The translations under genes and the position numbers were made by a program. 20,305 bases of DNA, taken from positions 1 through 20,305 of the forward strand of contig JABYQS010000499.1 of assembly GCA_022592435.1 (NCBI GenBank), in the 5' to 3' direction. The number at the start of each line of letters is the position of its first letter. The first letter of the stretch is position 1. The DNA comes from Cerioporus squamosus. Taxonomy: Eukaryota; Basidiomycota; Agaricomycetes; Polyporales; Polyporaceae. Positions 9,219 to 16,472 of this stretch are shown in pieces. The notes under the pieces were generated by a model, which searched no databases, had not been told where the DNA came from, and saw only the letters and a program-made list of their open reading frames with translations.

Positions 9219-12200
9219 TTAGTCGGCCTGAAAGACCTCGAATTCCTCCCGAAAAAACTCGCATAAATCGTTGGTGGCATCCTGCATGGCGTCGAGCAGG
9301 ATACACTCGACGAAGTCACGGAGTGCACCGTCGCCGAAGAGTCGCTCATACTCCCGCTGTTGAGCGGGTGTGAGGCTCGGAGGCTCGGGGGTGGTAGCGG
9401 GAGTCGACGGGGTGACAGGTCGCGGCGTCGTGTGCTCGGGCGAGAGCGGCAGTGGGAAGTCGACGATGTCGAGGGGGTGCTCGAAAGGCGAGGTGTTACG
9501 GTCGTCGTGGTCGTTGCTGACATCGTCGGGTACGTCCGAATCCACGGGAACTGTGTAGAAGGAAAGAAGGAGGGGAGGGAGGGGCTCGAAAGCAGACGTT
9601 GAAGCGAGACAGGACGCGCGTGCGTCCCAGACCTCGTCGTACGAAACGAGGGGGACGCGCGACATGTTCTCGTCGTGCTGCGGGTCGAATAGAGACTCGG
9701 GTTCGACGGGTCCGTTGTGAGGCTCACAGTGCTTGTCACGAGGCTTGTGGTGCTCGTCGTGCTCGTCGTCCCTCCGAGCACGCTTTGAGGAACGATGCTC
9801 CTCATCGTTGTGCTCGTGCCCGTGTTCGTGCCCGTTGCTCTTGTCTTGCGGCTCCTCCAGCTCGAGCTCGAGTCGACCGCGTTTGGTTGGCGAGTTGTCC
9901 TCGTGTTCGGGCTCGAGGTGACCGTGTTGGAGTCGACCCGCCTCTAAGTCGTCGTAGAGGCGGTCGAGTTCATCACGTTTATCTTCGTCGCGAGTTCCGG
10001 GGTCTTCAAGAATACGCTCGCATGCCGTTTGGAAGGCAGCGATCGGCAACGAGTGGGAGTGAGGGATGGGTACCGGAGAGATAATGTCGAGCGAGTGGTG
10101 GGATGACGTGGGAGGTTGAAGGGCATCGGTGAGAATCTTGTAGTCGAGTTGATCGAGAGCGGAGTAGCGAGGAGAGAGCGGAGGGAAGCCATGGAGACTG
10201 GGGTGATGAGCGGGGTAGAAGTTGTCGATACAATCCGCGATGGCGATGGCGGCTTCGGGGGATGTAGTGTCGTAGAAGCCCCGGTACCGCGCAACTAGCT
10301 CGCGGTACCGCTCGAGCGTCGAGGTGTCGGTGTGGTGAGCAGGCTCCTCCTCCGGTTCCGGGGTCGTCAGGAGCTGGTCTTCAGGACTATTGACAACACT
10401 TTCGTTGTTGGTATGGTCAGTATCGGGTTCGGTGTGCAACAACCATGCGACGCACCGGTTCCATTCGTCCTCCGCCTCGCTCTCGCTTCCGCTGTCTCCT
10501 CCTCCGCCGTCCATTGTGAATAGTATTGAGGCCGTCGGAAGTTGTTCGTCTTGCACGGCCGGGTCTTGGCTATCGACGCGGCACTCTTGTTCCGTGGTGT
10601 CGAGAAGTGGACGAAGAGAGGGTGGTGGAGTCGCAGTCGTCGAGTTCGTAGATGACGAGAGAGAGATGAGGTCGGGTAGGGAGGAAGGTGTTGCATCGCG
10701 TGCTGAGTCGCGTCTAGCGCTGAGCGTGGGAACTTGAAAGTCCACCGCGATAGCGTCGCCGCGGAGCTCGTTCAAGTGCGCGGTGGGGTAGAGTCGAATG
10801 TAGGCAGGGCCTTGACACGAAAAGGGCGCCGTGTTGACGTTGTTCGCAGAGTCGGACAGGGTGCCTGTAAGTACAGCCGCGGGAACGTACCAATCTTGGT
10901 ACAAGTGGGCGTCATGGTACCCGTACGCGCACGGGAACGCCACTTGAGGCTCGAGCGTGACCGTGTAGCGGAGTTCGGTCGGAGTAGAGTCGTCCTGCGA
11001 CATGTCGGGCTCGTGTGCGTAGAAATACGAGTGCGGAGTTGAAGCGGAGGGAGTCGGGGGTCGAGGAGGAAGTGGCTCGGGGTGTTCGGGGATAGTAAAA
11101 AAGCTGTCTGGGGCGGATGTATCGGGCTCTACCAGCATTTCGAGTTCGGGGACATCCATATAAGGGTTTTTGAACAAAAGATAGGTCCCATCTTTTCGTT
11201 CGTCAATAGAAATGTGATTGTCCCGCTGCCAGGGACGGCCTAGAAGCAAATCGAAAGGTGCATTGTCGGCCACGTATAGGTTAGCCCAAGTCCGGGCCGC
11301 ACCGCAGGTTAACTCTACATTCTTTATCAAACCACTGAGTTTGCCTTCGCCATTATTTGCAGCTACCATTTCGACTTGCTGTGATTTGTCATACGGTCTT
11401 GGAATGCTCGATTTCCAGATCCTTTTGTTCACTATATTCATCATTGAGCCTGTATCCACTATGCCATCGATTGGGTTACCATCGCATTGAACTGTGATTC
11501 GAATTAGAGGACGTCTTGACCTTGTATAAATTACTGCAGCAGAGAGGAATTCTGTGTGGTTAACCTCCGGCTGTGGCTGTGCTGCGCGTTTGGTCCGAAT
11601 TACGTCCTGTAAATGCTGTGATATCTCCTTTGAGGATCCAATAACCTCTCCAACTGACATTGTAAGGGGCGTATTGAGGATTCGGTCCAGAATCGTGAGG
11701 GGCTGGACGTGTTTCGCTATCTCGGATTGGACTGGAGCCCGTTTTGGAGGTTTTTCGGTGGTTGGTTTGCCTGTGCGGGGCTTGTTTGCCTGTGTATCAT
11801 CCATGACAATATCCTCATCTTTGTTGGGGTCAAATGTAGGCCTTCCATGGACTTCCTTGGGAATCATCGGTGGTCCTTGGCCTTGACCTTGGCTACTGCC
11901 AGGGTTGGGTACCTTATCGGTAGCCTTGTCCTTGGCCCACGCAGGCTTCGGTGGAACCTGAACTCCATCAAACTTGGCCTTACGGTGCTCCTTGCTCTGC
12001 TTCGGTGTACGCTCCGCAGGGAAGACTAGGTTGGGGGAGTCAGAGTCGCAGTCACTGCAGTCCGTCACCTCGACAATATGCGCTGAGAGAGCAATGAAGT
12101 TCGACTGGCCTGTCAAGCGCTGAATGGCATGGACAAAGGTTTCGTCCCGCTGCCGCTGGATCATTGACCCATCCGCCAAAGTGAGCTTGTTGTTTCCATC

Positions 12201-13322
12201 TCGCTTGAGAACTCCTTTGGCTACCAATTCATTAATCTTTGGACAATAGTTCAAGCCGTGACCTTGCTCTCCACATCCATAACATGCAGGTCGGGTTCCT
12301 GAGTTCGGGGGAAAAAGAGAAGGGGAAGAATTCGGGTATGATATCCGAGTCGATTCTTTGGGAGCCCGGATAATGTATGCAATGTCTTTGTCAAGCTTGA
12401 AGCCCCGATAGTATAGAGCTCCATAGGCAGGATCATCGATAGACATATTTTGAAGTCTCCGGATTATATCCTCAACCTCATTGTTGTTTTTGGATGATGA
12501 TACTGGTTGGGACTCCATGTCAGAAAGAGGAGGAGTGTCTGCAGGGACCTGAGAAATCTTCTTGGTCCTCTCTCTGGCCTTGGCCTTAGACTTTGAATGT
12601 CTGCTGGACTTCTTCTTATCATGGTGCTTGTGGGCCCTATGATCCAAGTCCGAATCGTAGCCATCATCCGAGTCTTCTGAGTCTGAGGTAGAGAAGGAAG
12701 TGTCCTCATCGGTCTCATCGTCTTCATCTGAATCTGAGTCTCCTGCATCAAAACGGTCTCGTCCAAACATGGTCTCTATTATTGTTACGAGCTTGTCGAC
12801 TTCGAAGGGTCTGGTCATATTGTGAGTGGGATTTTCGCGCATATAGAGAGTCTCGATGCGTGGCCGGAGTGATCGGGGTATGCCTTTCCAGAATGACTTG
12901 TTGAATATATCGTCAGTAATGACATGGTGCTTCTTCAGCCATCCTGCGATCCTCTGAAACTCCCGTCGATAAGTCATGAATTTTGCAATGGAGTTGAGAT
13001 CCTTGTGCCTAGCTTTTTGCAATAAGACTTGAAGGTCTTTCTCCTTGTATCGTTTCTCATACCGATCTGCATCATAAAGGCGTTTGAATTCCTTTACAAA
13101 GTCAGTAAATTTAGTAGTAGAGATGTCATAGGTCTCCATGACTGCCTTGACTGAACTGCTGCAGTATCGCAAGAGGTATTTGCATTTGTCTTCATCCTTG
13201 GAAATATTCTTGCTCTTGCATAGGCTTTCATAATCATCTAGAAATTCCTTTACCTTGAGAGGATTGCCATTGAAGGTCTTAGGGGCTGTCTTGGTCCCCT
13301 TCCTGGGCATGTCAGTAGCCAT
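9219..13322 (-). CDS. gag: Gag-protease polyprotein with a very long C-terminal extension
   Basis: 1367 residues from ATG 13322 (ACCACCATGG, optimal context, and the first ATG after a 673-nt ATG-free stretch). Residues 1-210 are a capsid-like region (KTFNGNPLKVKEFLDDYE; FWKGIPRSLRPRIE). About 215-290 is an Asp/Ser-acidic then Lys/Arg/His-basic linker. A CCHC zinc knuckle CX2CX4HX4C lies at 347-360 (12284-12243). The aspartic protease follows, with VDTGS (catalytic Asp about 623) and DLLLGRPW near 692-698. A tail of about 640 residues then runs to the stop at 9219, with no RT. It is acidic and Pro/Ser-rich, and near 1155-1200 it holds a His/Glu-rich block (GHEHGHEH) beside basic clusters (KRARR, KRGR) that could be nuclear localisation signals. 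The ORF is unbroken, in contrast to pol. Gag would form the particle and protease would process it. Confidence 0.9.
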   Translation of the reverse strand: MATDMPRKGTKTAPKTFNGNPLKVKEFLDDYESLCKSKNISKDEDKCKYLLRYCSSSVKAVMETYDISTTKFTDFVKEFKRLYDADRYEKRYKEKDLQVLLQKARHKDLNSIAKFMTYRREFQRIAGWLKKHHVITDDIFNKSFWKGIPRSLRPRIETLYMRENPTHNMTRPFEVDKLVTIIETMFGRDRFDAGDSDSDEDDETDEDTSFSTSDSEDSDDGYDSDLDHRAHKHHDKKKSSRHSKSKAKARERTKKISQVPADTPPLSDMESQPVSSSKNNNEVEDIIRRLQNMSIDDPAYGALYYRGFKLDKDIAYIIRAPKESTRISYPNSSPSLFPPNSGTRPACYGCGEQGHGLNYCPKINELVAKGVLKRDGNNKLTLADGSMIQRQRDETFVHAIQRLTGQSNFIALSAHIVEVTDCSDCDSDSPNLVFPAERTPKQSKEHRKAKFDGVQVPPKPAWAKDKATDKVPNPGSSQGQGQGPPMIPKEVHGRPTFDPNKDEDIVMDDTQANKPRTGKPTTEKPPKRAPVQSEIAKHVQPLTILDRILNTPLTMSVGEVIGSSKEISQHLQDVIRTKRAAQPQPEVNHTEFLSAAVIYTRSRRPLIRITVQCDGNPIDGIVDTGSMMNIVNKRIWKSSIPRPYDKSQQVEMVAANNGEGKLSGLIKNVELTCGAARTWANLYVADNAPFDLLLGRPWQRDNHISIDERKDGTYLLFKNPYMDVPELEMLVEPDTSAPDSFFTIPEHPEPLPPRPPTPSASTPHSYFYAHEPDMSQDDSTPTELRYTVTLEPQVAFPCAYGYHDAHLYQDWYVPAAVLTGTLSDSANNVNTAPFSCQGPAYIRLYPTAHLNELRGDAIAVDFQVPTLSARRDSARDATPSSLPDLISLSSSTNSTTATPPPSLRPLLDTTEQECRVDSQDPAVQDEQLPTASILFTMDGGGGDSGSESEAEDEWNRCVAWLLHTEPDTDHTNNESVVNSPEDQLLTTPEPEEEPAHHTDTSTLERYRELVARYRGFYDTTSPEAAIAIADCIDNFYPAHHPSLHGFPPLSPRYSALDQLDYKILTDALQPPTSSHHSLDIISPVPIPHSHSLPIAAFQTACERILEDPGTRDEDKRDELDRLYDDLEAGRLQHGHLEPEHEDNSPTKRGRLELELEEPQDKSNGHEHGHEHNDEEHRSSKRARRDDEHDEHHKPRDKHCEPHNGPVEPESLFDPQHDENMSRVPLVSYDEVWDARASCLASTSAFEPLPPLLLSFYTVPVDSDVPDDVSNDHDDRNTSPFEHPLDIVDFPLPLSPEHTTPRPVTPSTPATTPEPPSLTPAQQREYERLFGDGALRDFVECILLDAMQDATNDLCEFFREEFEVFQAD

Positions 13323-13728
13323 GGTGGTAGTTTGAATGTTCCTTGGTGCAAGTGGAGTTGTAGCGGAAGAGGAAAGGGCCTGAGTATGAGGGATGATCAC
13401 TGATGAGGTTGTCTGGGTGGAAGTAGTAGGTGCTGAAATGGGTTGGGCTGAGGGATATAGACTAGTAGTGGGACCTGTAAATGAATTAGTAATAGACTGG
13501 GATGGTGACCTTGTAGAGGGACTTGATAAGGGAGAGGGACTGAGTATTGATGAGGATAGTAGGGAGATAGTCGGGGTGAGGGGAATGATGTTGAGGTTGA
13601 TGAACTCGATGAAGGAGAGGGTCTACCTGGTCGATCCACCGGACTCGGTGTACTCGGTGACAGGTTGTGCAAGGTATGTTGGAATAGTGAATGGATGTTT
13701 CACTACTCCCTCGCGGTGGGCTCCAATT
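13323..13728 (-). other. Leader between the 5' LTR and gag, free of ATG
   Basis: 406 nt, pyrimidine-rich on the sense (minus) strand, with no ATG in any sense frame. The gag frame is open upstream to a TAG near 13624 but has no start codon there, so initiation at 13322 is favoured. Confidence 0.7.
13708..13725 (-). promoter_or_regulatory. Primer-binding site candidate of the gypsy element
   Basis: Starts TGG 3 nt after the 5' LTR end and reads TGGAGCCCACCGCGAGGG. It would pair with a tRNA ending GGTGGGCTCCA, that is, with U at position 73. U73 suggests tRNA-Cys, but only the first 11 nt fit a tRNA acceptor end well; the tRNA is not assigned. Confidence 0.5.
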
Positions 13729-14147
13729 TGACGTGCGTAAAAGTTACTTCAAAGAAATAACTTTCACCTGAGGTTATCGGATCTGAGCAAGATCGGATGA
13801 TGCCTCAGTGGTTCGGTGTAGTGATAATGCTCAACCTGTCAAGGTAGAATGAGTCGAGATGGAATATTCCAGGTTGGGTTCCCAGATGGAACTTTCAATT
13901 GGATCTGTCAAAGAGTCTGAACGTATATTTGATGATGTTCCGATATCGGATCGGACTTGACTTCACTTGGAGGATCGCTCGAGGATGCCTCAGTTCATAG
14001 ACGTGTGTGTGTGCATATAACTCTTAGACGACGATAGACTTGACTTCAGATTACTACTGTCAGAGTAGCAGAGACTAGGCTTGCTTGGAGGCACTCAGCA
14101 AGAGAGTGGAAGGGGAAAACTTGCCCTCCATCCCTTGAGGGGTGGGG

Positions 14148-14156
14148 GTTTATATA
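14148..14156 (-). promoter_or_regulatory. TATA box in 5' LTR, likely promoter of the gypsy element
   Basis: TATATAAAC on the minus strand, in the right place for U3, predicting a start near 14124-14131. Downstream, a small upstream ORF of 8 codons (14016-13990) precedes a long ATG-free leader. Confidence 0.6.
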
Positions 14157-15085
14157 CTGTCTCTATGGGAAAATTACAAATATTACCAAACAGTTCTCTA
14201 GGTCATTGTTCTTGGTAAGACAATAAGAGAAGGACAATAGAAAAGTAATAATGAGGGTAGAAGGCACAACAGTCATCAGGATAATAGCATGGGAGGATTG
14301 AGGTAGGACAATCATAATCTAAGAATAATACCATAGGGAAGTAAAAAGTCCTGGGAATGTTCAAGGACAATGGAGATGATGAACAATACTTCTATCTCAA
14401 GTGTGAGATAACATGAGAGGGACAAAAGGTTGGACAACAATAAGAGGAGAGTAGTATAATGAGCACAATAAGCTTGGAGCATAATGGTGTATAGTACAAT
14501 AGAAAAGGGGAATTAAACAAGATAAAATCATGTGGCTTACCTATAGAAGTTATCTGAGTCCAATTTCATATAGGGATATCAAGAAAATATGGGTTCATCG
14601 TTCACCAAGTCAAAAAGTACATATGCCCATTTCAATGTCCAGTTAGAGTCTGCTATGCGTCCAGGCCTAGTCATCCAAGAGGCTTCCAATGATCATATCC
14701 TCCTCGTCCTCGATGAGGTACCCATTGACGTCGTAACGGGGTCCTGCGACAGTGGGCTCGATCGCATTAGTTGCGAAGACTAGATCGGAGAGGTTGTCAG
14801 CCACACTGTCCTCATCGTCGGCATAGACAACGCCGCCGTAGATAACGTCGCCATTCCATCGCAACTCGATGACTTCTAACTCGGATATTCCGGATCCAAG
14901 TGTGTCCTCTGACTCGCTGAGGGGGATGTCGCAAAGGGTGGCGCTCGTACCTTCGGACACCGTGCCAAGTGCTGTCTCCGCACGTGCAGGTTCATCGTCC
15001 CACTCGAGCGTATCCGTGAGTCCTGCGCCCAGGACCATCTCGGCGATGTCCTCAGAAGCGAAGTGGCTCTCGACCGTGGAGTGCT

Positions 15086-15127
15086 GCTCGTGGTCCGACA
15101 CGATGTGCTCGTGGTCCGACACGATGT
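15086..15127. repeat. 21-bp tandem repeat, two copies, in the 5' LTR
   Basis: Same unit as at 4411-4473, two copies. The unit-number difference is the only indel between the LTRs and keeps the reading frame. Confidence 0.9.
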
Positions 15128-15349
15128 CAGGAGACCTTGAAGGCGTATAGGGTGTGGGTGAATCGGTCAGACGGATGAGACCGATGTCGTCCTCCCTGTC
15201 CCGAGGGACACTAGGCGGGGCTTCAAACCGCCGCAGAAGAACTGGGTCTGGTCCCCTGGTGACGTAGTTGCGGAGCCGGGGTTGCTGGTAGGTCTCGGAA
15301 CTATGGACCAGGCTACGTGCGAGGAATCAGTCACATTCCGTGCATGTCA

Positions 15350-15985
15350 ATCGATGAGCTCGTTCGAGAGCTTCGCGATATTCTCCTGCAAAGTCTTCCT
15401 GTCTGAGTACTTCTAGGTTACTTGCTATAACCTGAAGTGTATCGATCGCGTGTACGGCGACTTGTGCTCTCCGGTAGAACAGTCCTGCTGTTGAGGATCT
15501 TTCTACGCTTGTCTCGGGGTAGTCTGAGTCAGCTCCGCTCGACTCTGGACTTGGTTGAGCCGGTATAAGGATATCTTCGGCTCTGGGTCTTCCTTCGCTA
15601 GTGGTTAAAGAGCTTCTATACTCTTGCCACTCTGGGGTTCTGTGAAACGCGGGTTCTCCTGGTTGTACAAGAGTGCTCGGACTCGAGTATGCGGAGGAGA
15701 TATTTTCGACGAAAGGGATTACAGACGAGATGCCTCGACTGTAAGGGTGTGGGGTAGCTGGTCGCGTTACTGGGATGTAAAGCGATGGTAAAGTGGGTAA
15801 GGGTTTGCCCCTGTTCGTCGTCTGGTTCTGTGCGTCTCCTGGTCTTCTGAGAAGAGGATGGTCTATCCTGTTCTCCGCCGTTTTGGCTGTCTGTCTCTTT
15901 CTCAACTTTCGAGTGAGAAAGGGATATCTTGGTTCGTTGTAGGTGGTTCTCTGCACTTGGATAAGTGGAGAGTTAAAGCTTTCAG
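15350..15985 (-). pseudogene. Truncated open frame of the second element (Gag-like position), no ATG
   Basis: The frame is open for about 212 codons from a TAG near 15986 to the gypsy junction; the last seven residues of the read-through frame (LTCTECD) come from the gypsy LTR, which supplies the stop. There is no Met in the frame and no ATG in any sense frame. A GTG at 15956 is the most obvious non-AUG start. The product is basic at the start (RKLRKRQ), then Ser/Pro-rich, with a helical-looking end (IASNLEVLRQEDFAGEYREA). Position after the priming site suggests Gag, but no zinc knuckle or other domain is seen. It may be an N-terminal extension read from a near-cognate codon, or an open leader whose ATG lay beyond the break. 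Confidence 0.5.
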
Positions 15986-15988
15986 TCT
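15977..15988 (-). promoter_or_regulatory. Self-complementary primer-binding site of the second element
   Basis: AGACTGAAAGCT on the minus strand, 2 nt inside the LTR end at 15991. It lacks the TGG of tRNA-primed elements and pairs perfectly with 16219-16208. Confidence 0.7.
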
Positions 15989-15991
15989 AAT

Positions 15992-16198
15992 GTTACGCTT
16001 TCGAGCGTGACCTTAAACCAAAGAGCCTTAAAGGTCGTTCTGTCCAGCCGCCTGCAATATACTAGTCCAGGTTGCCTACTCCGAGGCGAACCCTAGTATA
16101 AAGCCTATGCTGAACTCTTACTAGTACGGTTCACCTTATCGAAGGGGAACACTAGTAAGATCGGGTGAAAACGAGTATAACGAGGAACGGTTCGTTAT
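15992..16198 (-). other. Array of four hairpins in the R/U5 of the second element
   Basis: Hairpin at 16177-16198 (ATAACGA/TCGTTAT). Hairpin at 16116-16160 (10-bp outer stem TCTTACTAGT/ACTAGTAAGA plus an inner stem GTTC-CCTT/AAGG-GAAC with one mismatch). Hairpin at 16058-16100 (8-bp outer stem TATACTAG/CTAGTATA plus an inner GGTTGCCT/AGGCGAACC with a bulge). Hairpin at 15992-16011 (8-bp stem with one mismatch, CGAA loop on the sense strand). They fill the space between the predicted mRNA 5' end and the priming site. Confidence 0.75.
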
Positions 16199-16207
16199 TC
16201 GCAAAGG

Positions 16208-16219
16208 AGACTGAAAGCT
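16208..16219 (-). promoter_or_regulatory. Self-primer: predicted 5' end of the second element's mRNA
   Basis: AGCTTTCAGTCT on the minus strand, a perfect 12-nt complement of the sequence just after the LTR (15988-15977). In Tf1 of fission yeast the first 11 nt of the mRNA fold back onto the primer-binding site and are cleaved to prime reverse transcription; this arrangement matches in place and length. Confidence 0.65.
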
Positions 16220-16242
16220 GGGGGTCGCTCTGAGACGTCGCC

Positions 16243-16251
16243 CCTTATATA
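16243..16251 (-). promoter_or_regulatory. TATA box of the second element
   Basis: TATATAAGG on the minus strand. A start about 31 nt downstream falls at 16219-16220, exactly at the first base of the 12-nt self-primer sequence. Confidence 0.65.
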
Positions 16252-16271
16252 CAAGTTGTGAAGCTGCGGAA

Positions 16272-16380
16272 GAATGTTCTAGTACTTGTAGAGAAGGTTC
16301 TGGTAAGTACTACTCGTGTCCGTACTCTTCTGTAGTAGTAACAAAGAGAATGAACTAGAATATACAAGAATATTCTGGAG
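16272..16380. promoter_or_regulatory. Heat-shock-element-like motifs in U3 of the second element
   Basis: GAATGTTC at 16272-16279 and GAATATTCTGGAG at 16368-16380 fit nGAAnnTTCn; the second nearly has a third unit. Both lie upstream of the TATA box. This is consensus matching only. Confidence 0.25.
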
Positions 16381-16472
16381 ACTTGCCTAACTAGTAGTAC
16401 AATAAGACAAACTGATCGCGTGAGAGTAAAAGTACAAGTCCGTTACTGGTAACTCCTGTGATAGTCGTAACA

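Larger units (their letters stand above)
3054..15349 (-). mobile_element. Ty3/gypsy LTR retrotransposon, 12,296 bp, minus strand
   Basis: Two long direct repeats, each 5' TG...CA 3', with near-matching ends (TGACGTGC and, on the other strand, TGACATGC), flank Gag, aspartic protease, RT, RNase H and integrase in Ty3/gypsy order (integrase after RNase H), all on the minus strand. A primer-binding-like TGG motif starts 3 nt inside the 5' LTR and a purine-rich tract abuts the 3' LTR. The LTRs differ by at least 12 substitutions in about 1.62 kb plus one 21-bp repeat unit, so the insertion is recent. Gag-protease is intact, but pol carries about five frame breaks, so this copy as written should be non-autonomous. 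Flanking 5-mers ACTGC (3049-3053) and ATCGA (15350-15354) do not match, so no target-site duplication is seen. The Gag and RT style matches a gypsy lineage widespread in Agaricomycetes; this is recognition by eye, not a search result. Confidence 0.93.
13729..15349 (-). repeat. 5' LTR of the gypsy element (1621 bp)
   Basis: Direct repeat of 3054-4695. The right edge (15349) abuts the truncated second LTR element and the left edge (13729) abuts the primer-binding site. It contains the same TATA box (14148-14156) and the same open frame (stop at 14667-14669), with two rather than three 21-bp units. As the promoter copy it should drive minus-strand transcription starting near 14120-14130. Confidence 0.95.
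15350..16472 (-). mobile_element. 5' end of a second, self-priming LTR retrotransposon, cut by the gypsy element
   Basis: Consists of a 482-bp LTR (16472-15991), a priming site and the start of an internal open frame, ending abruptly at the gypsy LTR (15349). The priming arrangement (see the LTR and primer entries) is that of the Tf1/sushi group of Ty3/gypsy elements. No RT or integrase of this element is in the window, so the lineage is inferred from the priming signature alone. Its remainder should lie across the gypsy insertion but is not on the left flank. Confidence 0.7.
15991..16472 (-). repeat. 5' LTR of the second element (482 bp)
   Basis: Begins TGTTACGAC at 16472 and ends AGCGTAACA at 15991 on the minus strand, giving the terminal inverted repeat TGTTACG/CGTAACA with canonical TG...CA ends. 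It carries a TATA box placed so that transcription starts at the sequence complementary to the primer-binding site. The whole LTR has no ATG on its sense strand. Only one copy is in the window, so the boundaries rest on the terminal repeats and element logic, not on an LTR pair. Confidence 0.7.

Noticed and set aside
8492..9805. N-terminal extension of the RT frame over the end of gag
   Set aside because: The frame stays open, but 9805-9222 overlaps the Gag tail in another frame with Ser/Arg/Pro-rich shadow composition, and 9218-8790 has no coding character. At most 8790 onward is plausible.
10734..11042. Plus-strand ORFs across 9360-11886
   Set aside because: They are shadows of the GC-rich Gag tail on the opposite strand, Arg/Val/Ser-rich with no domain.
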